Assembly (NCBI RefSeq): GCF_020740795.1
Contig: NC_067282.1
Span: 142,710,858 to 142,774,857 of the forward strand
Length of the DNA stretch: 64,000 nt
Direction: 5' to 3'
DNA from: Apus apus
Lineage: Eukaryota; Chordata; Aves; Apodiformes; Apodidae
Position 1 is the first letter of the stretch. Each line of letters begins with the position of its first letter. Positions 1-12,200 of this stretch are shown here, piece after piece. The notes beneath the pieces are model-generated. The model saw only the letters and a list, made by a program, of their open reading frames with translations, made no database searches and had not been told where the DNA came from. Made by a program: the position numbers and the translations under genes.

Positions 1-145
1 AGCGCCCCTGCGCTGCCTTCCTTTCTAGGGAAGATGTGACGTCGCTTCGAGCGCTCAGAAAACAGGACCGAAGGCAAAAAAGGGCAACGCTCGGGTCTCG
101 CAAAGACAGGCTCCGACCCCTCCCGGTCCGCCCCGGCCCGCTCAC
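1..145 (-). other. DDX11 intron, cut by the window edge
   Basis: This is sequence past the donor of coding exon 18. It shows no exon with the expected HVIPPDN-type start. Confidence 0.8.
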
Positions 146-218
146 CGCAGGAGAACTCCACGAGGCGCGCAGGGTCCAGGCCCGCACGGGACAGCAGCTG
201 CTGGCGGAAATCGGCCAC
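146..218 (-). CDS. DDX11: DDX11 coding exon 18 (last one inside the window)
   Basis: It encodes [16 protein letters not shown] and ARLVEFSC plus one base of the next Gly codon, matching human VSDFRQQLLACAG and VVEFSCG. Acceptor TTCACAG, donor GTGAGC. Unlike the upstream exons it is very GC-rich, like the intron beside it. The next exon is not in the 145 bases to the left. Confidence 0.93.
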
Positions 219-3200
219 CTGTGAACCAGGAGCCGGGTGAAGGGCCAGCGGCCCGAGAGGCGCACCGGCTGCAGCGGTGCTGCTCCTCGGGCACCGGTGC
301 CGAGGCAGCCGCCCAGCGCTGCTCACCGCGATTGCGGCACAGGGCGGCGGGATGAGGAGCGCCGGGCGCGCCAAGCAGGGAGTGCGGGAGCACAGGGCAC
401 GCAGAAGGAGCCTGCGCGCATCCCGCAGGGCCAGGCAGTGCCCGGAGCCGCTGCCGAGCGGAGCCCACCTGCCTGGGCAGCCCCGCTGCCGGCAGAGCCC
501 CCAGCCCCGGGCAAAGCACCCAGCCCCGGGAACGGCCCCCCGCCCTGGGCACAGCCCCCCCAGCCCCGGGCAGAGCCCCCCCCAGCCCCGGGCACGGCCC
601 CCCCAGCCCCGGGCACAGCCTCCCCAGCCCCGGGCAGAGCCCCCCCCAGCCCCGGGCAGAGCCCCCCCCAGCCCCGGGCAGAGCCCCCCCCAGCCCCGGG
701 CACGGCCCCCCCAGCCCCGGGCACAGCCTCCCCAGCCCCGGGCAGAGCCCCCCGCCCGTCCCGGCGCCTCCGCTCCGGGCGGAGCGGTAGCGCCCCCTGC
801 CGGCCCAGGCCGCGCTGCGCCCCGGGCGCGGGTCCCACCGCCCCCCGGCCCCGCTCCTGCCCCCGGCCCCGCTCCTGCCCCCGGCCCCGCTCCTGCCCCC
901 GGCCCCGCTCCTGCCCCCCGCCGGGGCCCCGCCAGCGCCGCCACGGGCCCTCGAGCTGCTCCGTGCAGAGCAGGCAGCGTGAAGCGGCAGGGAGGGCTCC
1001 CCTATCAGTGCCCACGGTCCTGAGCCCGGTCGTGGCCAGTACCCACTGGGCGGGTGCGCCGCCTGGAACCACTCCAGTCTCTCTTGACCCAGCGAGCCCC
1101 CATCTCAGACTTCCCCAGGCCCAAAAACCCGTTAGCAGGACTCCCGAGCGCTGCCCAGACCACCGTCTGGACTGCAACTACATCCTCTCTCTCAGTTGCA
1201 GCCTAAAGGGTTCGAAGTTGGAATGGTGACCTTCCAAAACAGGAGGTCCTGCTTTTCCCACCCTTGTCACCACAAGGGCAAAGAGGAAATTTCAGGACAT
1301 TCATGTCCTGGAATAGGATATAGATAGCTGGGACATCTGACACACCGCACAGCAACTGTACAACACAGACACACTGCCTCTTAGGCACTACACCAACAGG
1401 AGAAGGATGAGGAGCTGCCCACCCCACAGCAAGATGTAGTCTGGATTTTTCTGAAAAATCCCCTATGGCATGGTCCCTGTGGGATTCCTGTCCCCTCAGA
1501 AGGTCAGATGGTTGTAGAAGGTTCTCTGACTGCTATTCATGCTAGTTCCTACTAGCTCAGGAACTAGCTCAGGCACTATCCTACCACGAGCTCAGCTTCA
1601 ACCTGTATCATCTTGAGGATGAGAAAGGCTGAGAGGGGCAACCCTGCCCTTGCACCTACAACTTCCTACATGAACAGGCAGTGTGACACCTCATACAGGG
1701 AAACCATACCAGGGAGATAAAAGGGTAGGTAGGAGATGCCTTTTCCCACACATGCCATGGAAAGTGAGAAGAAGAGAGGATCTCAGTGGAGCCAAGCTGC
1801 TGGATTTCCATGCCTGCCTGGAGATAGCACTACAGACGTCCTGAGAGCTCAGGATCCTATTCCCTCACCGGCTGCATGGTGCCCCCAGCAATGATTACAG
1901 CACGGCATTCTTCCACCACCTTGGCAAAGTGGACAGCTGGGTTCAGTAAGAGGAATTTGAGGCTGCTCTGACCAACTGTGCCTGGGAAGAGGAGAGAAAC
2001 AGCATCAGAAGCTAGCTGTGACACACTCAGCAGTGTAAGAGATTCTCCCTCATGTACTGGGCACTCTGGCAGGTCCCCACCTCTCAACACAAGGACTTGC
2101 TGCTATTCAACACTGCCAGGGGCATGCTACACTGGCCTGGAAGTTACCTGCTGCTTCCTCATCTTCCTGGAGCTTTAGAAGACGTGCAGTAAACTGAGAT
2201 ATCAAGTAGGAGCAGAACTCTGCAAACCCTGGCCCCAATGCCCTTGGTTAAGAACTTTGCTTTGGGTTCATAAGCACCCTCAGACTGACCAAGCCTGCCA
2301 GCCTGCATCAGCTGGCACAGAGATGTTGCAGCAGGCTCCCTCCAGGCTCAGGGATCTCCTCCATCCCCACCAGTGAAGCACTCTGCTTACAACTCACACC
2401 ACCTCTTCCCAGCTTGCCCTTTCCAGTACCTTGCCTGTTGAGAATAATTCGGCCATCTTGGTTTGCATTGGTGAGGGCTGACAGAAATCCTTCAATCTGC
2501 ATCAGTGGAGAGGCAGTTCGGAGCTGGTCGTTCTCAGCCTCCATGGGAGGGCTCTGGGGAGGACCTGCTGGCTCTAAGAGAACAGGAGAAGCAGGCTACT
2601 TAGGCCACACTTCTGAAGACAGGGATTAAGCATGAAATACAGATGGGTCCTTTCTACAGGAACATGATACCTGGCTACATACACAGGCAGAGAACAAAGA
2701 CACAGTAAAGAAGCCATATTCTGTCTCATGGATAGGAAAAAAATAAGAAAGATCCATTTTTTGTAGCTGGCACCACTAAATAGAGCTACCCATGGTAGTT
2801 CAGGTCACAGAGCCAGCAGGTCACAGCAGTGCAAAGCTTGACTGCATGCGGAGTAAACATGGAATTTTATCATCATTCAGCTTGAAAGGGAACTCATGAG
2901 CTCTTCTAATCATATGTAAACTTGCCTAGGTCACCTAGTCTGACATATTAAAAAAAAAAACAACAAACAAAACAGTGCAGGACAGCTTCTGCAGTCTCTG
3001 GTTCTTCAAATCTGCCTCCCACTCTTCTTCATGCAGATAGATACAGGTTCCATATCCTCACTTCGCCCACAGATGAACAAATAGAGGATGTCTGAACTCA
3101 CCCTTTTTATCAGATCCCTGCTGCAGGGTCAGAAGAAAGCTCTGCAAACCAGCCAACTTCTGGTTCTCCTTGTTGGTCTTCACAGCTGTGGCAGGGCCTC

Positions 3201-6200
3201 CATATCGCTCCACAAACCCAAAAAGCTGCCAAGCAAAAGCCAGAGAGACTAAGACAGCAGGAATCAGACAAAATAAAAACAGGTTGGCTGGCCTGCCACA
3301 GATAAATGTTCCTTGGCACATGTTCCCATGCCCAGTCAGAATCTATCAGCACAGCCCAGAGCTCCCATTACTTTCTTCCTCACATTGAATCAAAACCAAA
3401 ACAAGTCTCTGGTGCTTGTTCCCCCACCAGTGCAGTGCAGCCTACCAGGCTGCCAGGTTTGTGGCCAAGCAGCACAGAATTAGGATCCACTGGAATGCTG
3501 TGGTGCACCATGCTACAGAATCACAGCATCATTCTGGTTGGAAAAAGCCTTTGAGATCATCGAGTCCAACCATTAACCCTAACCTGGTGCTAAGCCTTCT
3601 TTGCTATATAAGCAAAAGGCAACCTGCCCATACAGTGCTTTTTGCAGCAACTATTTTCTTTGCAGAGCTGGGTGGAGAAGACAGACTCCCACTCCAGCTG
3701 CTGCACCTTCCACTTCAAACTCCATGTGTGAAACAGCATTTGGACACCATTGGCCATAAAGCCTCGGGGGCACTACCTTCCTACTGATGAGGCTCTTCTC
3801 GCAGTAACGCTGAACCTGTTGGAGGAAGACAGAAAAATGAACTGGCATTCAGCATCCCTTCTCCCATCCTGCTGTCCTTTAGCCCTGTCCAGCAAGGATA
3901 TCACTTGCTGTTCTTCCTGTGCCCTTGGTGAGGGGTGCACAGCTTGGTGTGAGCATTGCCTCGCAGACAAGAGTTTATTACAAAGGCATTACTTCCAGAC
4001 TGGAAATGCACAGTGTTCAGATGCTGTGTTTGGAGGTTCGAGGGATGGGTTAGGTTATGGGAGAAGTAGTTTCTTCATCCTCAACCCTTCCAGTTTAGCT
4101 TTGCCTACAGACAACTTCTGCACTTGTACGTGTTTAATTGCTTGCTTCCCCCTACCCCAAGACCACCCATCCACCTTGAATGCAGCAGAAGAGATCTATA
4201 CACTGGGGAGCTGGGGAGAATCTGCTAGAAAGCAGATTGTGCCATGTGGGCCTTGGCTCTACTTCCAACTGTCACACACACTTCCTGATGACCTTGAACA
4301 AGTCACCACCACCTGCGCCCTGGCAGACATTTGCATTACCTTGAAGAGGTTGATATTGTCAATCTGGCTCTGAAAGAGAAAGTCATTGATGGATTTTAGC
4401 ACTGTCCCTGAAAGAAAAGGGGGGAAAGGAGAAAAATATTATTAGGTGCTGGGCCTGCAGGCCCTTACTGCCCACCCGTATCCCTGACTGATGGTTTTTT
4501 ACCCCAGATGTTCCCTCCAGTCTTACCTGTTTGGGAAACTGCCTGACAGGTAGGATTCTGGTTCACATTACCTGTAAGACATGAAATAGATTCAAGAAAG
4601 GCTTACAATGGGTCTGTCTTAAAATTAAGCAGAAGACTAACAACTGAGCTGAAAGGGCTGCCACACCAGGACAAAACCAAGAAATAACTACACATCTGCA
4701 AAATGTGTAGACAAGACACCAGCTCCTGCTTATTTTTAATTTTCCCTGGAGGGTACCCCTACATTGCAGGACAGGTGTGATGCTGCATCCTAAGAAACAC
4801 CACCTACGTTCCTTTGATAGCAGGAGGCAGCAGGTAGGGTGGGTGCACACAAATGCTCTCACACTCTGCAGGCATCATGCTGCAGAAATGAAGGGACAAG
4901 GACTGCAATGCATCTCTGCCCCCTCCTCAGTGCAGCAGAGGGGAGCTGGGAGGTGCACAGGCTGGCAGGCAATTGGGAAGAGGGGAAAAACTGAGGACAG
5001 CTCCAAGCCCAGACCCCAACAGCTGGAACAGGATTAATTGCTGCCACTGACTGCATTTTATGTCCTGGTGTTTAACACCCATCTCACATCTCATTTTTGC
5101 AGCCTCAATTGTGAAGCTGTACACAGGCTGCATTTTCTAATGAATGTACTTAACTGAGTGTGGAGGAGAGAAAAGTGGCAGGAAGAGAGGGGAAAGAGAA
5201 ACATACGTTTGAGAGAAAGGCAGACAGCACCACCAGGCCTCAGCCCCAAGAAGCTGCATGTATTTTCCATGGGCAAGGAGGACATTCTTAATGAACTTAC
5301 AATAGGCTCTCCTCAAGATACACTGAAGTATAGCAAACAGATCATTAGAGAAAGGAAGCCCTGCATATTCCAGTGGATTTAAAATCACAGCAAAATACTT
5401 TCTCACAAAGGGAAGGCACCACTCAAGAAAGAATCATTCAGACACAGGTAGAGGCCTTGCTACCAGATGACTCAGGAGATTTATTCTGTGCAGCTCTTGT
5501 GCTGTCCTGATCACTGTCATGCATCTACTGTATCCCTCACTTAGCATCCTACCACATCCCCACTCAGATCTGAAAACCACACAGAAAAAGAAGAAAACTG
5601 CCTCTACCACCTTAGGATGTCATTTGCTGCTCCTCAGCTAATCAAACAGAGAGGTTCAGGCAGACACTAGTCAACACCCCCATGTTACTAAACAGCCTGA
5701 GAAAGAAAACTGTCATCTGAACCTATACATGAGCAACATTTCCCCACAGTCTCTGCAGGGGGGGAGGGGGACTGTGCCCTGAGGAAACACCAGCTAGCTC
5801 AGAGTCTATCAACATCCCTGGAGATAGAATAGGTTTGCCTACCTCCCAGCATGGCCACAAAACGCTCCAGCAAATACAGGATCTGCTTAATGTACATCAA
5901 GTTCTTTGCCTTCAAACGTTTCCTATGAAAAACAAGATAGGTATTAGGCCCCAAAACATCTTCAGGGACTAAATCATGCAGCTGAGCTGCAGAAAAAAGC
6001 ACCTGAACTACCTTTCATTTTGGGAAGATGGGAACTAAAAATTATTTCTCCCAGGCTCACTCTCCTTATTTGTGACAGGGCATAGACCTCTGGGTATTGT
6101 GCCTAAGGTCTCCCAGAGCACTCACTCATGTACCCCACGCTGCTCCTACCAGAACCTTTCTTTTCACACACTAATTACAGTTTGTTTATTACAATGGCAG

Positions 6201-9200
6201 GGACCCCTCAAGTGCCTGTTGCAATGGTGCTTCACAAATTCAAAGTTATTAACATTGGGCACAATGATCAAGCACTGCAGGAATGACAAGACACAGAGAC
6301 AAAAAACATGTATAGCTTCCTCCTCCTCAGCTTACTGCCTCTGCCATGATGCCAGTCAACACATAAAAAACTAAGGTCTAGGAGAGACAAGAAAGATTGC
6401 ATCTTTTGGAACTCTGCATCACAAAACAGGAGCGATTAGAGAGAGATACTAATAAAGAACTGAAATTACAAGGGAAAATCAGAATCCCTAAGGTATCCCC
6501 TTCTCGCTGCTTAATACCAGCCCCAGGAGTCTGGCTTAGCTGGATTTTCAACATGGATAATGAAGCAAGAGGCTTTTTATCTGCAGAAGTATTAATGCAA
6601 ATAACTTTCCACTGGGGAAAAGCAAGAAAGACCCTGCAGACATGAGACAAGCCATAGTATCCACACTGTCTGCCCCAGTTGTGCTCTCTTCCTCTGAGAT
6701 CCTCACCTGTATCGCTCCATGTACTGCGACAGCTGGGAGTGGGCACAGCACAGCTAAGTGAACAAAAAATGGAGCCATTATCACGAAGGAGTCAAGAAAG
6801 GGCATCCTGCTGGATGCAGAGCTCACTCAGGATGAACAGGCTGGGCTGTGACTCACCTGAGAGCCACTGACCTCCGCACTATGGATACAGGTGATGGTGT
6901 CTATGAGGTTGTGGGCTTCGTCAATGATTACAACCTGGTCCTTCAGCTTGATCCCAGCAGCACTCCTGGTAGGTTCATGCAAGAGCATCTGATAGGGCAG
7001 CACCACCAGCTACAGGAGAAGCACACACAGCCCTGATTCTAGCTTTCATCCTTACAAACACAGGGCAACCCCCAGCCACTCATTAAAGGCCCATATCAGA
7101 TGGCTCAGTAGAATTCAGACAAGTTGCTCACTCTTATTACAGGAAAGGTAGGAAGGCAGACAGGAGCACATGCTTGGGAGCAGCACTGGGATGTGAGCTG
7201 AAGATAAATGACTATGCTACAACTGCCTATCAGCTCAGGTTACCTTCTGAATCCCCTCTGAAGCACTGAAAGCATGTCTTCTGATACAGAACCAAGCAAG
7301 GAACAAGAGCAGTTGCAGAGCTAAGATTACACCCATGTGTCAGTACTGCCTCAGCTATTGAGTCTTTCAAGTACTTCAGAATGCTGAGACATACTCACAG
7401 CCTCCCTATTAACTTCAAATAGGTATTCTAATTTTCCTTTGCTTTCCCAGCAAAACTACAGCTGACAGAAACACAGCATGTTTACAAACACCCACATTAC
7501 TGAGTAACAGTACTAGAGGGAGCAGGCAATTAGTTTATGCTTAGAACCCCTCGCATTAATTCTGCTAAAACTGCACACTCCTTACCTGAGCAGCAGGAAT
7601 GGCGTATCGACTCCCATAATATGGGCAGGCTTTGGTCTCCCTTCCCAAAGCCACCAACTGCTCAATATCCTTCACTTCCACTAGAACTTCATCACGGAGA
7701 AATTGCATTTGCTCATAGGAATAAAATGGGCAGACGGTGCGACTCACACGTCTCTTCTTCCCTTCATTCTCTTCATCACTCTTCTTTTCTAACAGCAGAA
7801 ATCAAAAGAAAGTTATGAGCAACACACACAACAGTCTAAAACAACCACTTTGCAGAACCTCCTGGGTTTCAAAAGAGGCTCTCTCGTGTATTTTTGACCT
7901 ATCATCTATTTAAGAATCATTCAGCAGTAACACTTCCATCTCCACAGTGGACACTACTCTTGCCAGTATCTAGTCCCAAGTTACAGAGACAAGTAACCTT
8001 CCATTGTAGAAGTCCTGACCAACTTAACACACTCAGAAAATACACACAGATCTCAGCATCCTCGCCTGGAGGTCAAGAAAAGTAAAAGCGCTGAGGATCT
8101 CTAGCTCTGCTCCTCCAACCTGCCATTTTCAAGTTCCCACCACTCTCTAGCTAGAACTGACTGGCAGTGTGCACTGTCTCCAGACTCTCATATCAGCTTT
8201 ATCAGTGATTGCTTCCCCAGGCTGGCAGTGTTCCTACCATGTTTGTTCTTTTGCATCTCCATGCAGCGGTCATTGATGAGCTGGAGAGCCCCCAAGCGTC
8301 GCACCTCCTCATTCACACACAGGTTCTGGGACATGCAAAGAGAGGAAAGAGGTAGGGGCTCAATGAAGAGCTGAGTGCCCCACGTGCACCCTTTGTTGTA
8401 GAAAAAAAGATTTCTTCAAAGCAATCTCAGGCCAGATTCCAAAATGGAAAAGTCCCTTGGTCAGACATTGTGCATTGTAACTGGTACAAATATGCTCCAA
8501 ACCCATAAAAACTTAGCAGGGGGAAAAAAAATAATGAGAAAAGGTGCTCTGAGGTGGCTCACAGCTACACAACAGCTTCGAAAACATGCTGCCAGAAGTA
8601 ACACTAAGAGAAGCACCTTCCCAGTGACTCAGACATCTGTGTTATTCTACATCAGAAAAGGTAAAACAGATTTTTGCGTTTACATCAAGGAGTAAATGAC
8701 CAAAACACAGCTCACAGAAAAATTTACCTCACACAGACCTGTGTCACAACCCATGACTGCTTTCGTTTTTCCCTGGCAGATTCTGTCAATCCCTGAGATG
8801 CCTTCTGGGGCATCCCATCCACACAGCTCCTCGCAGAGTCTCCCACATTAAGTTAGCATGCACTCTAGGTCCCTTGTGAACAACACCACATACCTGCCTG
8901 GATCCCAAGGAGACGAGACGCGTGTCTGAGCCAAAAGGACTTTTTTGCACTTCATGCACAAACTGAGACAGCTGGGAGTGAGTGCGGCTGCAGTAGTAAA
9001 TCTACAGTGAGGAAGAACAAACGAAAAACAAGAACATAGAAGCCAATCCCCTGGATACAACCAACCCTGCAAGGATTCAGCCAAGCACTTCAACAAGGTT
9101 ATTCTTGCTTAAGCCTTCAAGAACACAAGACACATGTTTAAATGTCACCTTACAACTGTTGAGGCCAATGGCCTAATCTTTGTTTTTCCTATGCATTTTC

Positions 9201-12200
9201 CATTTAGTTTTCCAAGGCCCCTATAAAAACAGGGTCTCATCATTGGGGATGTTATACAAAACTGTTATTTCCAGTGTGTTTTTACAGCAAGCCACAGCAA
9301 AAACTCAGTAGTGCTAGCAAAGCAAGCTGCTCAGGCAGCCAGCGTAGTCCAGAGGGAGATGTGCACCTCAGATGGTCACTGTCATTGACAAACTTGGCAG
9401 TTCTTGAATATTAGTTCCTGAATCCTTCTGTACCACATGACTCTGGGAAGGGTGCAAAGAAGCCATAATTTTGCTCAGTCCTACACTGTTCTGTGATGTG
9501 GCACTATTTGCTTTCCTTATCTCACCTTAGTGACATGCTCCTCTTCCAAATCATCGTCATCTTCTTCCAGCCTAGGAATAAAGAAAGCTCAACGAGTTCC
9601 CTTTCAGCAGATCACTTACAGTTAGAGTCAAATGATGCTTTACTACAAGACAGAAGTCTCAAGAGAGATGGTTATCTCATCTCAAGGAGTGCCTCAGATC
9701 TTAACTCAGGAGGTAAAAGAAAAATCAACATTTTAAGAACTGTGTAAATGTGCACAATCAAGTCAAGCCTTGCTCTTTAAAAGAAAAATGTCTGCAGGGC
9801 TGTGTCCTTAGCAACTCCAAGAACATTTTTTCTTTTAAATCTGGGGCTCCTAAGACCTGGGCACAAACTAATCCCTGCAATACTATTCTTTGGTGAGTTT
9901 ATTTATTTTTGTAAAACTTTCCCTTTAGAGACAATTTACCACCCTCAAGCAATTACATAAATAAAAGCTTCAGGAAGATTATTTAGCTGCCATAGAGCTC
10001 CTCAAAGGCAACAGCAGTTTAATGTTTGATAAACTATATATAAACTAAGTAGTTCAGTGTTTTGCAATTTTTAAAGCAGGAGGATCTGTCTTGATACTAA
10101 TTAGTAAATTTGTATTTTAAATGTATTTGACTTTTGATGCTGAAGTATGGCTTCTGGCTTTCTGCATAAAGCAAACATAGGAGAAAGAAAAGTGTGTGTG
10201 GGGTTCTCATGCTGAAGCTTGTTCTTTAGAAATGTGAACACCTCTCCCTTTAGTGTATCAAAAGATGCCAGTGCCAATCTGCAGGACTCATAGCTTCCTC
10301 TGATGCCCTGAGTTCCACTTTGCCTTTCAAATGCAAGGAACTTGATCTCATGCCATTCACTTAGCAACCAGAGGTATTCTTTGTGAATCTGGGCATGGAT
10401 AAAATCAGGACATTGCCAAGAATTTTAAGAAAGATGCACTTTCAAAGAAAACATTTCAGATCACTCTAAGCAGTCTAACAAAAGCTTAAAAACAAAACAC
10501 TCCCAAAACAACAAAGCAACCCCCAGAACAGCCATTAAGTTACACAGCTTGAACCAGGGAAGAAACTCCTTATCTGCAAAATCACAGGTGAACACTCTTT
10601 AATCAAGGCAAGCCAAAACTGATACAGAAAATGCTTCCTTGTCATGGAACCCCCTCAGTCCTTGTCCTTACCCAGATACCACTTTCTTTTCTTCATCACT
10701 CTCATATTCACCAAGGATCAGTTCCTCCTCATTCTGATCCAGCTGCTCTAGTACATCCATTCCAGCTCCTTCTGAAAGAACCTCCTTGCTGAGCTGAAGG
10801 AGGCGGTTTGTCTCATCCTCCTCAGATCTCTGAAAGGAACACATGATCACATTCTTTCTCATACAAAAAGAGAGGTGGCAGATGCATGCTTTATGCCATG
10901 GACAGGCCAGAAGACAGAACAGTCCCTCACATGTAACACAGGGCATGGCTTGCTGGGTAAAACAGCAGCAGGACAAGCAAATGCACCAGGAGGGTCTGAA
11001 CCTGTTCAGCCCCACAGAATGCAACTGTGACCAACAAGCAAAGACTTGCCCACACAGACATGTATGAAGGGGAAACAAAGAACCTCCTGTGCAAAAGGCT
11101 CACTGAACTAATACAATCCTGACATGACAATATGCATGTAATCCAGTATTAGTTGCTTGAAGTGGCCCGTAACAGATGTCTTCCTGAGAAAAAAAAGTGT
11201 GTAAATAAACCAAACCAACCAAACATATAAGGACATAATAAAAGACTGTCCATACTGAACTCAAAGCTATGATAAACTCAGCATCTGTTTTAGAATGCAG
11301 AGCACTGTATTTCTCTTGCTGTTTTTTCTCCAGTTATGTGGGTTTTTTTCTAAGACAGGTTGACCCCTCTATAAAAATTCCATTCAATTGTTGAAGAACA
11401 GTTTTCTGATTAACTTTCTGTTCTGATAAAGAAAAGTTTGCTTTTTCAATCTGAAAACAGTACCTTCTGACATCAATGAGCTTTTTTTTTTTACCATGGC
11501 ATTATGAAAAAATACAGTTATCAGCACTACAGAGGAGATGAAGCAGTTACTTTTCCAAAACTCTGTAATATTTCTCTCATTTGCTTTCTTGCTTTTATCA
11601 CACTTCTCATTTCACATGCTCTTCATCTTCTGTCAAGAGACAAAAGATTTTTTGTTCCAGTTGCTTTTTATTTGCCACTCACTTCTGAACCTTTGCTATT
11701 TCTGCCACATCCTTTTGACAGGAGTTGACCAAAACATAATATAGCACTTGAGATGGAGCACACTAGAAACTAATAGCCTGGCAACATAATAAATCTGCCT
11801 ATTTTGGGACCTGAGTTGGGTATTTCTGGGAAGTTTGACTCATATAATCAAAAAACTCTTAGAGCCAAGAGTACTGAGGCCAGTTCACCCGTCAAAATGG
11901 CAGGAATATAGATCTGCGAGCTTTTTTTATATATAGAAAAGAGACATTTCTGAACAATACAATCATTTTATTATGAAAGTAAACAAACAGAAATGTTTCC
12001 TAGTGGTGAGCAAAGTACAACCAAAGCCTGACCTGGCTTTTTTAGGAGGGTCATATGTTCCCATGATCTTCAATTGAATCACAGTTCTACAGGTTTTCTT
12101 TCAGAAGTAGAGAGTTTTCACAAGCATGTGTGAACCAGAGAGCATTAATTTTATTTTTTTTTAAATCCAAGTATTAAAGCTTTTAAAGCAAAAGCAATGG

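Larger units (their letters stand above)
219..1868 (-). other. DDX11 intron 17 with two GC-rich minisatellites
   Basis: This 1.65-kb intron lies between coding exons 17 and 18. Its exon-18-proximal part (about 219-1000) is extremely GC-rich and repeat-based, and the rest is ordinary sequence. The open frames in the rich part arise from the repeats and the lack of AT-rich stop codons. Confidence 0.85.

Noticed and set aside
491-752. Regularly spaced repeats resembling a CRISPR array
   Set aside because: Units are contiguous with no unique spacers, and the genome is that of a vertebrate. It is a minisatellite.
237-1229. Long open frames (up to 330 codons) on both strands in the GC-rich region
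   Set aside because: They translate the minisatellites into Pro/Ala/Gly repeats on all strands and lie in a DDX11 intron. They are by-products of the lack of AT-rich stop codons.
1200-1230. GGGTTCGAAGTTGG as a tRNA T-arm
   Set aside because: No acceptor stem, D-arm or anticodon arm can be folded around it.
3750-4373. Plus-strand open frame of 207 codons
   Set aside because: It runs antisense across DDX11 exons 13 and 14 and shows no protein motif. It is a shadow of the helicase gene.
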